This document shows, one piece after another, positions 34,250 to 46,814 of a DNA stretch of 64,000 nucleotides; position 1 is the first letter of the stretch; each line of letters opens with the position of its first letter. The stretch spans positions 213,370,373 to 213,434,372 of the forward strand of contig CP136061.1 in the NCBI GenBank assembly GCA_032622095.1, given 5' to 3'. The stretch comes from Siphonodentalium dalli. Its lineage: Eukaryota > Mollusca > Scaphopoda > Gadilida > Siphonodentaliidae. Both the position numbers and the translations under genes were made by a program. The notes beneath the pieces were generated by a model. That model saw nothing but the letters and a program-made list of their open reading frames with translations, was not told where the DNA came from and ran no database searches.

Positions 34250-35200
34250 CAAGGTTCTTCGTATAGTACACATCTCAATCGGATTGCGCACACAGCGGTA
34301 TGATAATAATGGTTAATCTCAGTAATATACTCCCCTCTGGACAACAACCAACAGTCTTGACTTTTGAATACTTTCAGTTTGATGTTGGGAGTTTATATTC
34401 TATACCAATTTGTACAAGAGATACAAATTATAAGACCACTCTTTCGATGAACCCTTGTGCAAATCTGAAATGAAATTAATCATATTTACACCAAGATATA
34501 AGGCCAAAGTGAATCTTAATTGATGGGAATATTCATGTTTCATGTATGATCAGTAGGGAGCGAAGGTCCATCTAAGTTTCACAGAACTTGTCCCCCAATC
34601 CCTAAAATGTAATGTATTCTTTATACATAATACTAATACAAATATGTTTAAATCAAATTCGGATAAAGCCACTTCAGAACATTAATAAACCTCAACGGAA
34701 AGCCGACTTTTACGAGGGATATATACCATGTGCGGTGCACTTGTTTATTTTTGGGTTTACCGTCTTTTAGGCCACTGGGTCATATCATTGTCATTGTCGG
34801 TATTATAGGTGTTAGTCTGTAGGCCAAACACAATATGTTTTGAGTTGGCTGCACCCCTCTCCAACAAAGGTTATTATATATCAAATTTTATATATCAAAT
34901 TAAAGGTCGTCATTTGATTTTGCTTGTTACCCGTTTCAGAAAGTGTCCCAAAATATATTTTTCAGGAAAGACAACTCTTACCCTACAATAAAATAAGATT
35001 TCCTCGAGTACAAGTGTCAGATCAATAAACAAAATATTGCAGTTATACACTGAACAATATATCGTATTTATTAATTAGAAATGATAATAAAATGACACGA
35101 GATTCAACACTAGACCAATTTAAGTTCTAGTTAAAACAAATACGATAAATATTTTGAAATTGCGAAAAATTACTTGGATTTTGAAAAAAGTGTCACTTAA
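34250..35200. other. Intron spacer
   Basis: No gene or repeat recognised. Confidence 0.4.
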
Positions 35201-35203
35201 TAA

Positions 35204-35316
35204 ATGACTTGCAGATCGATTGGGGTCATTGGATTTTGACCGGCAGAGTAATTAAACGAACTTTGTTTAATTACTCTGCCGGTCAAAACCAATGACCCAA
35301 TCGATCTGCAAGTCAT
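35204..35316. repeat. Near-perfect hairpin with about 54-bp arms
   Basis: The arm ATGACTTGCAGATCGATTGG runs on through GGTCATTGG, TTTTGACCGGCAGAGTAATT and AAACGAA. It is followed at once by the inverse arm, with one or two mismatches and almost no loop. It lies about 0.8 kb on the plus side of the gene-scale position of the first CTLD exon, within the big intron. Confidence 0.9.
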
Positions 35317-35954
35317 TCTTTATAATCATATACCAGTACATTTAAATATAACACTAATCATTTGAACAACTTTTCAAAACTACCAGAACAATTGTAAGTT
35401 ACATTTTGTTCAAATTCCAACACAGTGTCACAATAACAACACGCAGCGAACGGGTGCATACAATCGGCTTGACGTGACGTAGGCGTCCCGTTCATCAGCC
35501 AATAACAGAAGTGTCGACTTTAGATATTGGTTTATGAACATCGAAAACGTTCAGGTTAACCGTATGGCGGAATGTACTGATGTATGATTCCTACGGGAGC
35601 TAATTGTGTGAACGTAGAGGGTGTGTGCACTGATTATATATAATTGGCTATAACTTGTGAATCACATAGGCTATTGATCTGCAACATGGCTCAAGATTGC
35701 CACAATGACCTATAGCAGAACGATTTTAATTATGGAATGCCAATAGTATTCTGTGGAAATGTGATGTTAGAGTAAACTTAACTACACCCCTGAAATATAA
35801 TTTTCGCAGAACAAACACATTATTTAGTTTACACGTAGAATGCTGCAAGTTGATATGCTCAATAACATATGAAAACAAAAACTGACCAACCCACAGCCGC
35901 CGCATGCACGGTAGATTGAATCAGCGTTGAATGTCATAATGATCGGAAACTCAC

Positions 35955-36143
35955 CTCCCTCTTTTGTTTGGTGCCATGCCATTAAGGCGTCCAGCATATT
36001 CCGAGATTTGAAGGTTAGCAGATGCGCGCCCTCAGAGACACAGGTGTAATTGGCTGTTACGGCTTTCATCTTTACTGTGTGATACTTGATGCAGACAACC
36101 TCATCACCTAACAACACTATCAAGTACCCAGTACCGTCACACT
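35955..36143 (-). CDS. Internal exon: N-terminal half of the same C-type lectin-like domain
   Basis: This 189-bp exon is phase 1 at both ends. The acceptor is TTTCCAG (36150-36144) and the donor is GGAG/GTGAGT at 35954. It encodes ECDGTGYL, then VVCIKYHT, YTCVSEGAHLLTF and an amphipathic stretch RNMLDALMAWHQTKEG. This is the first part of a CTLD, with an extra N-terminal Cys (long form), the first core Cys, and helix 2 with the HLLTF motif. Its phase-1 end (single G) joins the two-base start of the exon at 17044 as GCA. From the LTF motif to the WIDG Trp this gives about 27 residues, normal for the family. The domain is therefore complete without an intervening exon, and the intron is about 18.9 kb. 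Confidence 0.85.
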
Positions 36144-36597
36144 CTGGAAATATAAGATCACTCCAATGAAAATAAAACACCCAACGAAATCATTATTGCG
36201 GAGCTTTTATCATTTTATCGTTAAAAGTTGAAGCAATATCAGGGACTGGAACCTACACCATAATTTGCTCGAATTGGCTACAGGATATCTCAAATCTAAG
36301 TGAGTATTCATCGTTTCTTCACCAATACATGTATAAATAACTCAACCCGAAAAACAAACCGAAAGAGCTATGTATCAACTTTTTCTATCTCACTGTGCTG
36401 CATATCCTCATGGAAATATCTTCATATGGGGCGTAAATATTTACATAGGTTCATATTTGACTTATTTTCTTTTATGAAATAAGCTCATATTGAGCGTACA
36501 CCCGCTATTTTGTTGAGTGGAGCGGCGGGTGGAAGCATTATAAAAAGCGTGAATCTGATAAGTCGTGTCGAGGAAAACAGCAGATTAAAAGTGGCAA

Positions 36598-36742
36598 TAT
36601 GAGCTTATTTCAATATGAAATAAGCACTATACGGGCTTTGTTTTAACGCAGCATTTTACGCCCATATATAGCGTATTTTGTCTAAAATACGCTCTATATG
36701 GGCTTAAAATACGACATTAAAAATACGGCCGTATTGTGCTTA
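36598..36742. repeat. Short inverted repeats rich in AATACG and ATATGGGC
   Basis: TTTTACGCCCATATATAGCG faces CGCTCTATATGGGCTTAAAA around AATACGC words. AATATGAGCTTATTTC has partners at 36470-36500. It resembles part of 60.45-60.78 kb, where AATATGAACC and GAAATAATCTC recur. Probably a small decayed MITE. Confidence 0.5.
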
Positions 36743-37203
36743 TCTTTACGAGAATAGGCTGCACTAGGAATATCGCCTCATATAACATGACTGTTGGGAT
36801 GAAACCAGTTTTCAATAGACTTCGGTCATCATTTTCCGAGGTTGTGAATTTTGAACACCAAAATCGGGTGCAAAATCTCTATAAACGGTTTTGCATTATC
36901 CGAGATGAGTTTTTTTGGGATAGCTCATTGGTCTATAAACAGCTTGCTGATATTGAGAAATTTATATATAAAAAACGAATGTTGAATTTACCACTCGTGG
37001 TTATCTTGTCGCCATTTTCGAGCAAATTATTACGCATGTTTCCGGTCGTGAATATATATATCAAGTCGTTATTCGGGAATGGAATATTTTCTATAAAAAA
37101 GGCATGTAAATGTTGCGAATGCAAACTCTACGATACGCGTAACATGGATGAGAGAAGAGACATGTTGGCCAAATTACAGGCACATTCCAACCTGGTTGTG
37201 TAG
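36736..37203 (+). other. 155-codon plus-strand open frame, unrecognised
   Basis: This open frame runs from Met at 36736 to the stop at 37201-37203, so its end overlaps the mucin exon in antisense. It reads FNRLRSSFSEVVNFEHQNRV and ends with a Cys cluster CKCCECKLYD. The middle is rich in Ile, Phe and Lys, as expected from AT-rich DNA. There is no Kozak context or splice partner I would trust. It may be a chance frame or a transposon-derived remnant within the intron. Confidence 0.15.
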
Positions 37204-38013
37204 CTGTCGTTGTCCTTTCCGTTGTCTTCGATGTGGCTGCTATTGCTGTCGATGTGGCTGCTATTGCTGTCGATGTGGCTGCGATTGCTGTCGATGTGGT
37301 TGCTGATTCTGATGTAGATACTTCTGATGCTGACGTTGCAGTTGTTCCTACACTATCTGTTGTTTGTGTTTCTGTCGTCTGTGTTGTTAGCGTATGCTGC
37401 GTTGTATTTGTTGGCGTTGTTCCATATTTTATTGTTGTTGGTTGTTGTGTTGAGTGCGTCGGTGTTGTTGCTGTTGTTGTTGGGTGTTCTGATGTGTGCA
37501 TTTGCACTGTTGTTGATGGATACTGTGTTGTTTCCGTTGGATCTGTTGTTAATGTGTGCTGTGTTGTGTCCGTTGGGACTGTTGTTGGTTGGTTTTGTGT
37601 TGTGTCCATCGGAGTTGTTGTTGATTGATACTGTGTTGTGTCTGTTTGGTCTGGTGTTGATGGGTGCTGTGTTGTATCCGTTGGATCTGTTGCGGGTGTG
37701 TGGTGTGTTGTGAGTATCGATGTTCCCGATGTCGTGCCTGTCGGCATTGTTTCTGACGTTGTCGTTGTTGATCGTGCAGTTGTCGCCGATCCTGTGCTTG
37801 ACATGTTTTCTGCTGTTGTTGGCGATGATGCTGTTGCTGTAATAACTATTGACGTGTTAGTAGAAGCGAAGTCTGTTGCTTCTGTTGTGTTTGATGCTTC
37901 TGTTGTCGACGAATCATATGCTGTAGTTGGGATTGATGTCAATACCGATGTATCTGTTGCAGTGTTTGACTCTGTTACAATGACCGCTGTTCTTGTCGTC
38001 ATGTTCACAGAGC
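37192..38013 (-). CDS. Internal exon: Thr/Ser-rich mucin-like stalk
   Basis: This is an 822-bp exon, phase 1 at both ends, of 274 residues dominated by Thr with Ser, Pro, Ala and Gln. It contains six degenerate 12-residue repeats around the motif TDTTQ and, near its end, three perfect 7-residue repeats TSTAIAA. Several N-glycosylation sequons (NMT, NTT, NTS, NMS) are present. Composition and repeats are those of a heavily O-glycosylated mucin stalk. The acceptor CATATGCAG (38022-38014) is good. The proposed donor CCAG/GTTGGA at 37191-37190 is weak by sequence, but it gives the phase-1 junction that fits the following CTLD exon (reading Q-P-E-C-D). No other nearby GT keeps the frame as well. 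The repeats are a likely site of length polymorphism. Confidence 0.75.
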
Positions 38014-38635
38014 CTGCATATGAAAAACAGATGAAACGAACTGCACCTATATGTACATCCATTATAACTATATATGTATAAAAAGTCAATGATGGGGACA
38101 CAATGTCTGTTCAATGAGTGTGGTCAAAATATAATTCAGACGCTTATCGTACACGGCGACAAAACTTGAGTGAGTATATGGACAGCGGCTCGAATTCGTG
38201 TGTAGTGTACACGTAAAACATGTGAGCGAGATCCACAGAATCGATACCCTTGCTTACGTACAGCATTATGAGTTTATCGATATCACGACAGTCAACGAGT
38301 CGCGGACTACATTACTCCAGGTGGGCACTAAACTGGCGTGGTGAACAATACATGCTCTAATCATTATATTGTGTTGAACAACATCCGCTTCACCATTGAA
38401 TAACTCCATTTACCCTGGCCTGTTCGAATAGACACATCAACATGAGTTTCAACGGATTCAATATTATGTCGACAGGTTCCACCATATATGTGTTTATTAC
38501 CTCCATTTCTGAAGAGCATACATAGTGTTACACAGTATTCATAAGTATCTAGATCCGATAACACATTCTATATACTAAATTAGGATATAAACATTGCATC
38601 GTATTGTACACATTTGCCATTCAAGTGTCATTAAG

Positions 38636-38735
<100 letters not shown>

Positions 38736-38739
38736 GAGG

Positions 38740-41640
38740 TACAGAGGAAGGGAGAAAGAGAAGATAGCTATAACGATACAAATGGTATGATGTGTACAGA
38801 GTAATCACAACATTTGATCTTAGTTATGCTTACATTTAGTACACACAAGGATGAACAAATAATACTACATTGCCACCGTTCTTTCCAATTCACTTATCAC
38901 ACCAAAATCCATGTCAAACCCGACATCCCGGCGATTGGATGAACTACAGTAGATTGGAATAATGTAAGATATGATCCAAATGCCGTATAATTCCGAAGGC
39001 TTAAGCACATGCGTTCAACGGCATGTTCAATGTGGCGACCGCGTCAAAAATAGCCGAAACTACATGCATGTAGTCTTAATGGATGCACTCTACGAGAAAT
39101 AGGGGTAGATATCTCGGCCAATCAGAAGGCAAGAAAGTCACGTGATATAATATTGTATATACAATATTATACAGTGTATAAACTCGGCCGTTGATATATG
39201 CAGTCGAATGAAATCGTCACAGCAACATGCAAAAAATGATTGCGTACGAATCGATGTCTAACACAGATGTCGTTTTGTATGAATTCAAAATTGGACACGC
39301 TCTGAATGAGCACCTCATGGACACGCAAAACCGCATGCAATTTCTTTCAATGTAATTTTTCCTTCATTGTAATAGCCGAATCGCCAAGGCCCGTGGTATT
39401 CAGTCGGTAAACTTTAGAGTGCATTATATGCCATCATAACATGTCCAGCGACAACGAAATTGGTTCTAATCCTGATAAGGAGACAGCTATGAGCCACGGA
39501 AATTGAAGGTGCATGTAAACAGTTTCTCCTTTGCTTATATATGGGTAAGTGTGTCGATTGCTCGCCTGGCTGTGTGGTTTCTATATGCATAGGTACATGT
39601 ATAATTTCCCAGTGAAAGCCACCCTCTGTGGATCTTTCTTTTACCAATAAACCAACCTGCATGACAGCGACGTGATATGGCCCTGCGGCATAAAGGTCGA
39701 TAACACCAAACCAAATCAAGCAGATACATCAATCATAAATCAGTCTCTATTGGGATTCTCCCCCAAAGAATAATCCATATAAACGTAATTTTTTTTTTAT
39801 TGAAGATGCACAATGATGGCGTATTTGAAAGTTGCTTACCGTTGCATTTGATACTTTCATTACACATGGAGTGGAAGTGCTCCGGGGGAAATGCGGAACA
39901 ATTTAAATCTCATCAGCCCTTAATACGGCGGCAGTATGACGCTTTAAAAATCATATTAAGATTAATTAAACTCCGTGCACAAGAGTGCATGGATCCTAGT
40001 TGTTATTTCATATATAAATTACGTGAATCGTACATCCGGGTATTTGAGAATTCATGATTCGTAATGTAAACAAACTACGTGTCCACCATACCACAGTTTA
40101 AAAACCAAATAAACACAATAGACTATTCGTTTGGTAAAAAGTATTATAGACCATTTATAAACTACCAGCATTAAGGTATTCAAAAGTTAATATAGTTGTA
40201 CGTGTCATGGGGGGGGGGGGGTATTTTAATGACATTAACCATTATATTTCTTGATGCTGGCGAGCTCTCCGCTTGATATACTAGACGAAGAGGCTTGTCT
40301 TCATGTCGATTTCAACGAAACATGGCGAACGGCGTCACCACGAAGCTCCCCGACCACATGTTGACCGAATTCACATGAACCTACTGATTTGTTCATAAGT
40401 ATTTGTTACGTTTCGATTCAAGAAAGTAGTATGATACCTATGGGTTATCAGATACATGTATGTACTATATAGTGTAATGATACTAATTGAATCCATATTT
40501 AAAATATATTATTTCTTTTCGCACGGTATAGTCTATAAAGAATCTAAGGAATCTAACAACAAAACTTTCATTCCTGCAAAACCATCGACTTGAATTCATC
40601 AGCATCTGAACGCCAGGGGAGAGGAGCTTCACTAAATTTCGTAACTTGTGCTCCGATCCCCTGTGCACACACAACATCATCCATATATTCTGTTTGTAAA
40701 TTATTCCATGTATTTGTGGGTCACAATAAATATGTTCAAACAATCTAAGGGCGTAGCCAGGGTTATGATTAATGACATGATATGTTATACTTTTACACAA
40801 AGCTTACAGCTTTCAGCTTTTTACGCACAACTGCAAAACTTATTGACAAAAAGTTATATATCTCAAAATTCGTCTTGCCTGGCTTTTTCGTAAACTTGGC
40901 CTTTATTATCGGATGCATATGAACCAAACTAACAGTGAGCCTAAAGTGTTCTTACTTGGTCCTATATCAAATACCATAATATTTCAGCAAGATGATACAG
41001 TAATATTAAGCACATTGCTTGGTACAGCCATTACACATAACACCTTACGATGTGTCCCAATAATTAACTCTATAACTCTATAAATAGAAGCCCCAGGCGA
41101 AACAAGAATTTGTACATTAGTATACACGCGGCGCGCGTAATGAGAGAGAAGTCGTTGACCTCAGATGAGTTAAAGGGGGCAATATTTGCAATAAAGAGCG
41201 TTCCGTTTAACAGCTCAGATTATATGTAGGAAAATTGGGTCACCTGGCCAGGGGAATGTCATGGGATAGGCGCTTGTTTTCTTCAGTTGACTTAAAGGGG
41301 GGGGGGCTAATCAATATCATATGAACAAGAAGGAGCGTTTAAACTGACGCGAAAAATGCTACGGGATAGGTGCTGTTGACCTCAAATGTTTTAAAGATGC
41401 ACTGATAATTATCAGTAAAGAGCGTTTTTTATCAACTTAAAAGATAGCTGTAACTTTATCTGGAGAGTCTTGCAATATATGCTTATAATTATTTCAAATG
41501 ACTTGAAAGGGCCACTAATAGTTTACGCATTCTTGACCCGACCTACGCCGGGTACCCCAACTAATTTATGAATATTTCGCACTTAGCATCATATACAATT
41601 AAACAAACAATCAATCAGTTATGTATGGTATACCATAGTG
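38740..41640. other. Gap between mucin exon and EGF-like exon
   Basis: Probably contains one or two small exons of the lectin-like gene. A strong donor AACG/GTAAGC sits at 39839 on the minus strand behind a short Cys-rich frame (39908-39840). An acceptor-like GCCGCAG lies near 39686. A G11 run lies at 40209. No assignment is firm. Confidence 0.35.
41220..41480 (+). repeat. Degenerate tandem repeat
   Basis: The words ATGGGATAGG/ACGGGATAGG, CAGTTGACTTAAAG, TGACCTCAAATGTTTTAAAG and AAAGAGCG return about every 110-120 bp. A G10 run lies at 41297. Confidence 0.5.
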
Positions 41641-41648
41641 GCAGTTAC

Positions 41649-41754
41649 CTCTGGTGTCCATGTGATGACAATGGTATCCCACTCTACTCAGTTGGGTCGA
41701 TGCGCAGATCTCTTTATGTCCGCATTGATTCTGAAAACAGGGATCAGTTGATGT
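41649..41754 (-). CDS. Internal exon: Cys-rich EGF-like segment
   Basis: This 106-bp exon lies between an excellent acceptor (TTATTTATCCTTCCAG, ending at 41755) and donor AGAG/GTAACT at 41648. It begins in phase 0 and ends in phase 1. The peptide reads TSTDPCFQNQCGHKEICAS followed by TQLSRVGYHCHHMDTRG. Cys spacing C-x4-C-x5-C and the GYHC element resemble the first four cysteines of an EGF-like or follistatin-type module. Cys5 and Cys6 would have to come from the next exon, because the base after GYHC is His. It lies on the same strand as, and 3.6 kb upstream of, the mucin exon, and its phase-1 end suits that gene, so I assign it there. The link is inferred, and the signal-peptide exon further upstream was not found. 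Confidence 0.5.
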
Positions 41755-41759
41755 CTGGA

Positions 41760-42400
41760 AGGATAAATAATTTAACAATACATATATGCAGGTTATGAAC
41801 CACACATAAGTCGCCGTGCACGCGAATGACAATCATGGGACACACCCATCCTTCGTGGTAATAATAATAGTAATAATAATAATGCTTTATTCTCTGTACA
41901 TGTGCATACGGTCTTTTGTTTGTTTTTGGTATCGCGAAAAGATTTACTTTGCCGTTTGTATAGACTTGACGATGAGACTCAAACGTGTAACATTTATGCA
42001 CCAATTACAACTTTTTGAGTAAGTATGTTGGGCAATATGGAACTGTTATGGTTCTTCGATATTGTAACAATTGAGCAAACATACGCGCAAGCATAAAACT
42101 AGCGCGCGATATTAATGTCACTTTACATGTAGTCTGGTACCACTGACCACCAATAGCTGACCATTATATATCGGTATCGATTGAGTCACGTGTCGAGACT
42201 CTAAAGGAATCAGCGAGCTAATTGCGTTCCATAGTCGAGGAGCGAGTGTACCGTGTGAAGGTAACTGGAGAATGGCCTTAACCTGATACATTTGACACGT
42301 TATTAAAGGATGAAATCTTGTTTATTTGATTTGTACATCATATCTAAATAATTCAAGCTGGTGAATTAATGGGGGAATGGATTTTTGTGAGATATGCATA
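41760..42400. other. Region upstream of the EGF-like exon
   Basis: (AAT)n run at 41860-41883. No signal-peptide exon recognised. Confidence 0.4.
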
Positions 42401-42408
42401 TATTAAGT

Positions 42409-43140
42409 GCTAGCAGGGTTACCCGGCGTTGCCCAGGTTAAGGTGGTGTGAAACCCTCTACTATTACACCGCGGTCATACCGCATGTCAACCTCGTTAAG
42501 GAGGGTCGATTAATTAGAGCATAGCTGTACGTGTGGTGGGAATGGAGAATACTCTTGCTCAAAAGTTACACGTATTCTCATAAATTGAACAACATAAACA
42601 CATTAGTTCGCAAAAATAAAAGACAATTGGTTTTTACATAGATATGTATAAATACATCAATTGGGTTAAACTAAGATTTTGAGGACACCTGGTTATCATA
42701 CCTCCATGACGAAACAGATGTTTTAAAGAAATATCCAGTTGCTCATCTGTTCATGGTGCTATACTGGCTAATTATTCTGATATAAAACAGAAATAGCCAT
42801 ATATTAGCTACATGTGCCCCACATGGAGCGAGATTTAAGTTGTTTCTGTTAGGCTATGAGTTTGTTATAAAGAAATGAAAGAATGTATCCTGTCAGATGC
42901 CAGATCCTGAAACATGTTCTGCTACTGACTGTGATTTCATTTATCTCAGAAGAAACCAAATGTGACTGCACACTGTGATCACTATTTTTGAACAGGCTTC
43001 TACATATTTCCATCCCTCTTGACAAATTGTATCTTTTTTGTTGAACATATCTTCAATGAGACTCAATTGTGTTATAATAAATGAGCTAGTATAACATTCT
43101 ATCCTCCGGCGGTTCAATGTCCCTCAGTGTGCACGAATAT
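42409..43140 (+). repeat. Left part of dispersed retroposon-like repeat, copy 2
   Basis: It begins CTAGCAGGGTTACCCGGCG and matches 29485-30420. At 42499-42531 it contains TTAAGGAGGGTCGATTAATT, close to a word in the arm of the 22.8-kb hairpin, perhaps a fragment of that element inserted here. Confidence 0.65.
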
Positions 43141-44335
43141 ATGTATCACTTTTTGCTAGCTCACTGTATGATGCCCCGATTCCCGTGCTCGTATACATAC
43201 TATGCCAGTTGAGAAGATATAATTGTACAAGTGACTTCATTCTGTCAACAACTCTGGTGGATATCGTCGACATATCGCCGATTTTTATTATAATGGTAAT
43301 GCCCCTCTTCTCTCCATCCCTGACCCAAACGGCACCAACTGTGGCGTCGTTAGCCCACACGATTTAATTCCTCCTATTAGTGGAGAAGAACATGTATGGG
43401 CATGGTAGAAATCAGTGCTAAACATATCTGTATCAACTTTGGTGTCCTTCCCCTCCACATTCATGACTCGAACGGTACCACCTTTGACATATTTTAAGTT
43501 TTTTAACCATGTCAATTAGACTCCTGATATAATGGAGATCATGTGTATCGATTGGGTGGAAATCTGCGCTAAAACGTTTTGCTATCACTTTTGGCTCGCC
43601 CCTCCCCTCCGTGACTCGTGCGGCGCCACCCCATGGAAATGATTATTATAGTTTGGTGGAAATCGGCGACAAAACTATTTCGCCATTTTTGCTGCTTCTC
43701 CTCAGTTTCTGCCCTGCCACCAACAGTGTCACTTTAGATAATTTTAACCCGAACCATTATCTTCGTAAAAGATACCCATTTTAGACACATTTGATCCCTC
43801 GTGAAGTTATATAGAACATAGACAGACAGTGGTGCACAATTAGAGGCTCCAATTTATCAGTTTTGGCGACCCCCCCCTAACTCTGACTCAAGCGGTGACA
43901 CTTTTGAGTCGATTTGACGTATTTAAACCACTCAAGTAGATTTATTATGAAGATGGATATATATACAATTAGTGGAAATCGGCTATTAAACAAATTCGTA
44001 TCAAATTTAGTGCCCCATCTCTCACTCAAACGGCACCAATTTGGCCTATTAAACCACATGATTAGATTATTAATTTGTGGAAATCGGGGCTAAAATATTT
44101 GTTAACAATTTTGGTGTCCCTCTACCCCACAATGCACACCTGACCCCTGACGAACACTTTTGACACCTTTAAACCACACAATTAGACTCCTGGTATCATG
44201 GAGATGATTATGTATAACTTTTGTGATAATTGGCGACTAAACAAATTCTTATCAAATTTATTACCCATCTCTCATCCAAACGGCACCAATTTGGCGCCTT
44301 ATAATCACAGGATTAGATTCCTCGTATCCTGGGGC
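43140..44335 (+). repeat. Tandem repeat block B of the 147-bp family
   Basis: Diverged monomers with TTTAAACCACACAATTAGAC, TTGGTGGAAATCGGCG and CCAAACGGCACCAATTTGG. An internal end-like tail (ACATAGACAGACAG) occurs at 43817. Blocks at 43.14 and 43.83 kb may be two separate insertions. Confidence 0.75.
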
Positions 44336-46119
44336 CTAAACTATAGAATACAATTTTTGTAATAGCAGGCTTATTTGAGCCGTACATAAGGTGTCGAGTA
44401 CTATGGACCACTGTAATCTAACAGCGAACGCGATTTCTTGTAGATCACAAAAAGACGGCAAATCGAGTACTATCGACCACCGTTCGTTGAACGCACATCT
44501 AAACATTTGTGATTTTGTCAAGGGAAATTACTCTAATGATATATATGCGAATGATATGGCAATGCCTATTTGTGTCAGTTGGTGAGTGATTTAGTTTATG
44601 AATAAAGGTACAGTATGTGTGACTAGTTTCTGATACTTGGGTTATTTTGACCACAATTGCGCACGATGAAAAGTAATTTTTTCAGTATCGTGAGGAATAC
44701 TTACCATTTTCAGATGTCTTATGTTACATGTTTATTAACGGTAGGTCGGCAAACACACACATCGGTTGCCGTTCAAATGGCCACATCAACTTTATATAGC
44801 AATATTACCAAGGATGGAACCTAATTTGTCTAGCTAGCTTTGTCTGGCTTAAATATTAGTGGGAGCATCTAGACCTTAATAGTTGAAATGTTTGAGGTAA
44901 CATGCAGCTGGAAAAATTCAACCCATGATGGGGGTGCGATAGCTGTTCTCGGACTTGGTATTTTCGACCTGTGTAAAGGATGGGTGTTCATTTGGAAATT
45001 CCAATGTGGACCAACACTCCCTCGTCCAGGGTCTCCGGGGACACCCAACCTCGATTTTAAAACATATATATATAGCACCATCTACTTAAACTATACCTAA
45101 TTCTCAGTACCTTCCATTTATACCCAACTAAGCGGCTGAATTTACGAAAACATATGACATTTGGTTATAACCAACACGCACTACTACATTGGTAAGTTAA
45201 GGATCGGGGAACTCCGATTTTTTCTAAACATTCACTCATGGAACATTCTGTGCGGCACTATTGGCCAAATTAAATTGTTTAGACCACAAGGTGAACGCAA
45301 ACTTCTTGAGCACACAAATGCCATGCGGTTCAAATATGTTACATAATGTCATGGTAAATATTTGGGGTCCACTGATTCTTAACGCAACTTAGCCTGACAT
45401 TATCAGTAACTGTTTCAGCGCGAAATGCCACCACCCCCGATTCACCGCGTATCCGTGTACCTTCGCACAAAGATCGTTTATATATATATACGTTTTGAGC
45501 CCAAGCCCGACAACTGTAACTCTTTAATTCCATTCATAATTAAAATCTAGGCCGCTGACATGGCTATCTCCTTTCAAATCAATTGAGCGTAAACCATCTC
45601 AATGGGTTAACAATTGAGATTCCGTGACCGCATTACAAAGAACATGTACCCAGCTAATCGCACTCACCATTTTCCGCACGGATAATCATCGTGAAAAATC
45701 AATAATGTAGCCTGTGCATTTGTAATCTAATAATGAATTTTCACAAAAATGGTATTATAGCTGTACTATAGAACCCGCTTAGCCAGTACTTTATCATTCC
45801 GTATTGCGAATTTTTACATATTACAAAGCTGTAGCGTTCGAGTACTATGAAAACATGAACAGATGAAACTTTCAGGCCCCCTTTTTCTCCACCAAATGCA
45901 AAGATTTTCCGGTCAAGTGAATCCCGGTATATAGATGGTTCGCCAAAAAGATCATATAAGTCATTACATGTCAATGTATTTTTCATAAAAGAGTTTTGGG
46001 CATATGTTCAGTTTGAATCTACAATGAAAGAAATACACTAATAGAAATACAGTCGAATACTATATAACACAAAATATGTATTACAAAATTAGTAAATCAC
46101 AAATTAACGCTGATATTAC
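44336..46119. other. Spacer
   Basis: ATCGAGTACTAT(G/C)GACCAC is duplicated at 44393-44483. A minus frame at 45533-45339 ends with NVRLSCVKNQWTP, faintly like the end of a sushi module, but without splice sites I trust. Confidence 0.35.
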
Positions 46120-46812
46120 AAAAATTGTATTCTATAGTATAGGCCCCTGGAGAGGAATGTGTATCAATATGGTCGAAATCGGCGCTAAAAATATTGTTAT
46201 CAATTTTGGTACCATACTCCGCTTCAGTACGCCCCTGACTCAAATGACGCCACATTTGACAGCTTTACGCACCGTTAGATATAGACTCCTGCTATCATGG
46301 AGATGGCTATATATAAGTTTGGTGGTAATCGGCGACTAAATAAAATTCTTATAAAATTTAGTACCCCCAACTCTCATCCAAACGGCACCAATTTGGCGTC
46401 TTACAACCGCACGATTATATTCCTTGTATCATGGAGACGAATTTGTAACAATTTTGTGGAAATGGGCGCTAAAAATAGTTTTTATCAATTTTGGTGCCCC
46501 TATCCCCGTCCGTGCACCCCTGGTTCGAACGGTGCCACTTTTGACACCTTTAAAACACACAATTTGATTCCCCATATCATGCAGATGGATATGTATAAGT
46601 TTGTGGGAATTGACTACAAAAAACTGTGCCGCCTCTCCCTTTTTTGTCCCTGACAACACCAGCGTCACTTTGGAAAATTCTTACCCGCACGACTATCTTC
46701 CTCTTAAAATGTTATCCCTGCTAGACCCATTTGTGCTGTCTAGATGCCCCCGTGGATTTCTGTAGAACTCAAGACAGACATACATACGCAAATATAGATA
46801 TAGATATTGTGA
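46120..46812 (+). repeat. Tandem repeat block C of the 147-bp family with tail
   Basis: About four monomers, anchors near 46262, 46402 and 46549. It ends AAGACAGACATACATACGCA, then AATATAGATATAGATA, the same tail as block A. Confidence 0.8.
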
Positions 46813-46814
46813 GG

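Noticed and set aside
36736-37203. 155-codon plus ORF as a gene antisense to the mucin exon
   Set aside because: No domain, start context or splice partner, and AT-rich composition. Kept only as a low-confidence note.
37233-38081. Long plus-strand frames rich in Val, Cys and Leu over 37.2-38.1 kb
   Set aside because: They are the antisense of the Thr-rich mucin exon. The GTTGTTG composition opens all plus frames.
45339-45533. Sushi-like end NVRLSCVKNQWTP on the minus strand
   Set aside because: Only one Cys-Trp motif, no partner cysteines and no convincing splice sites.
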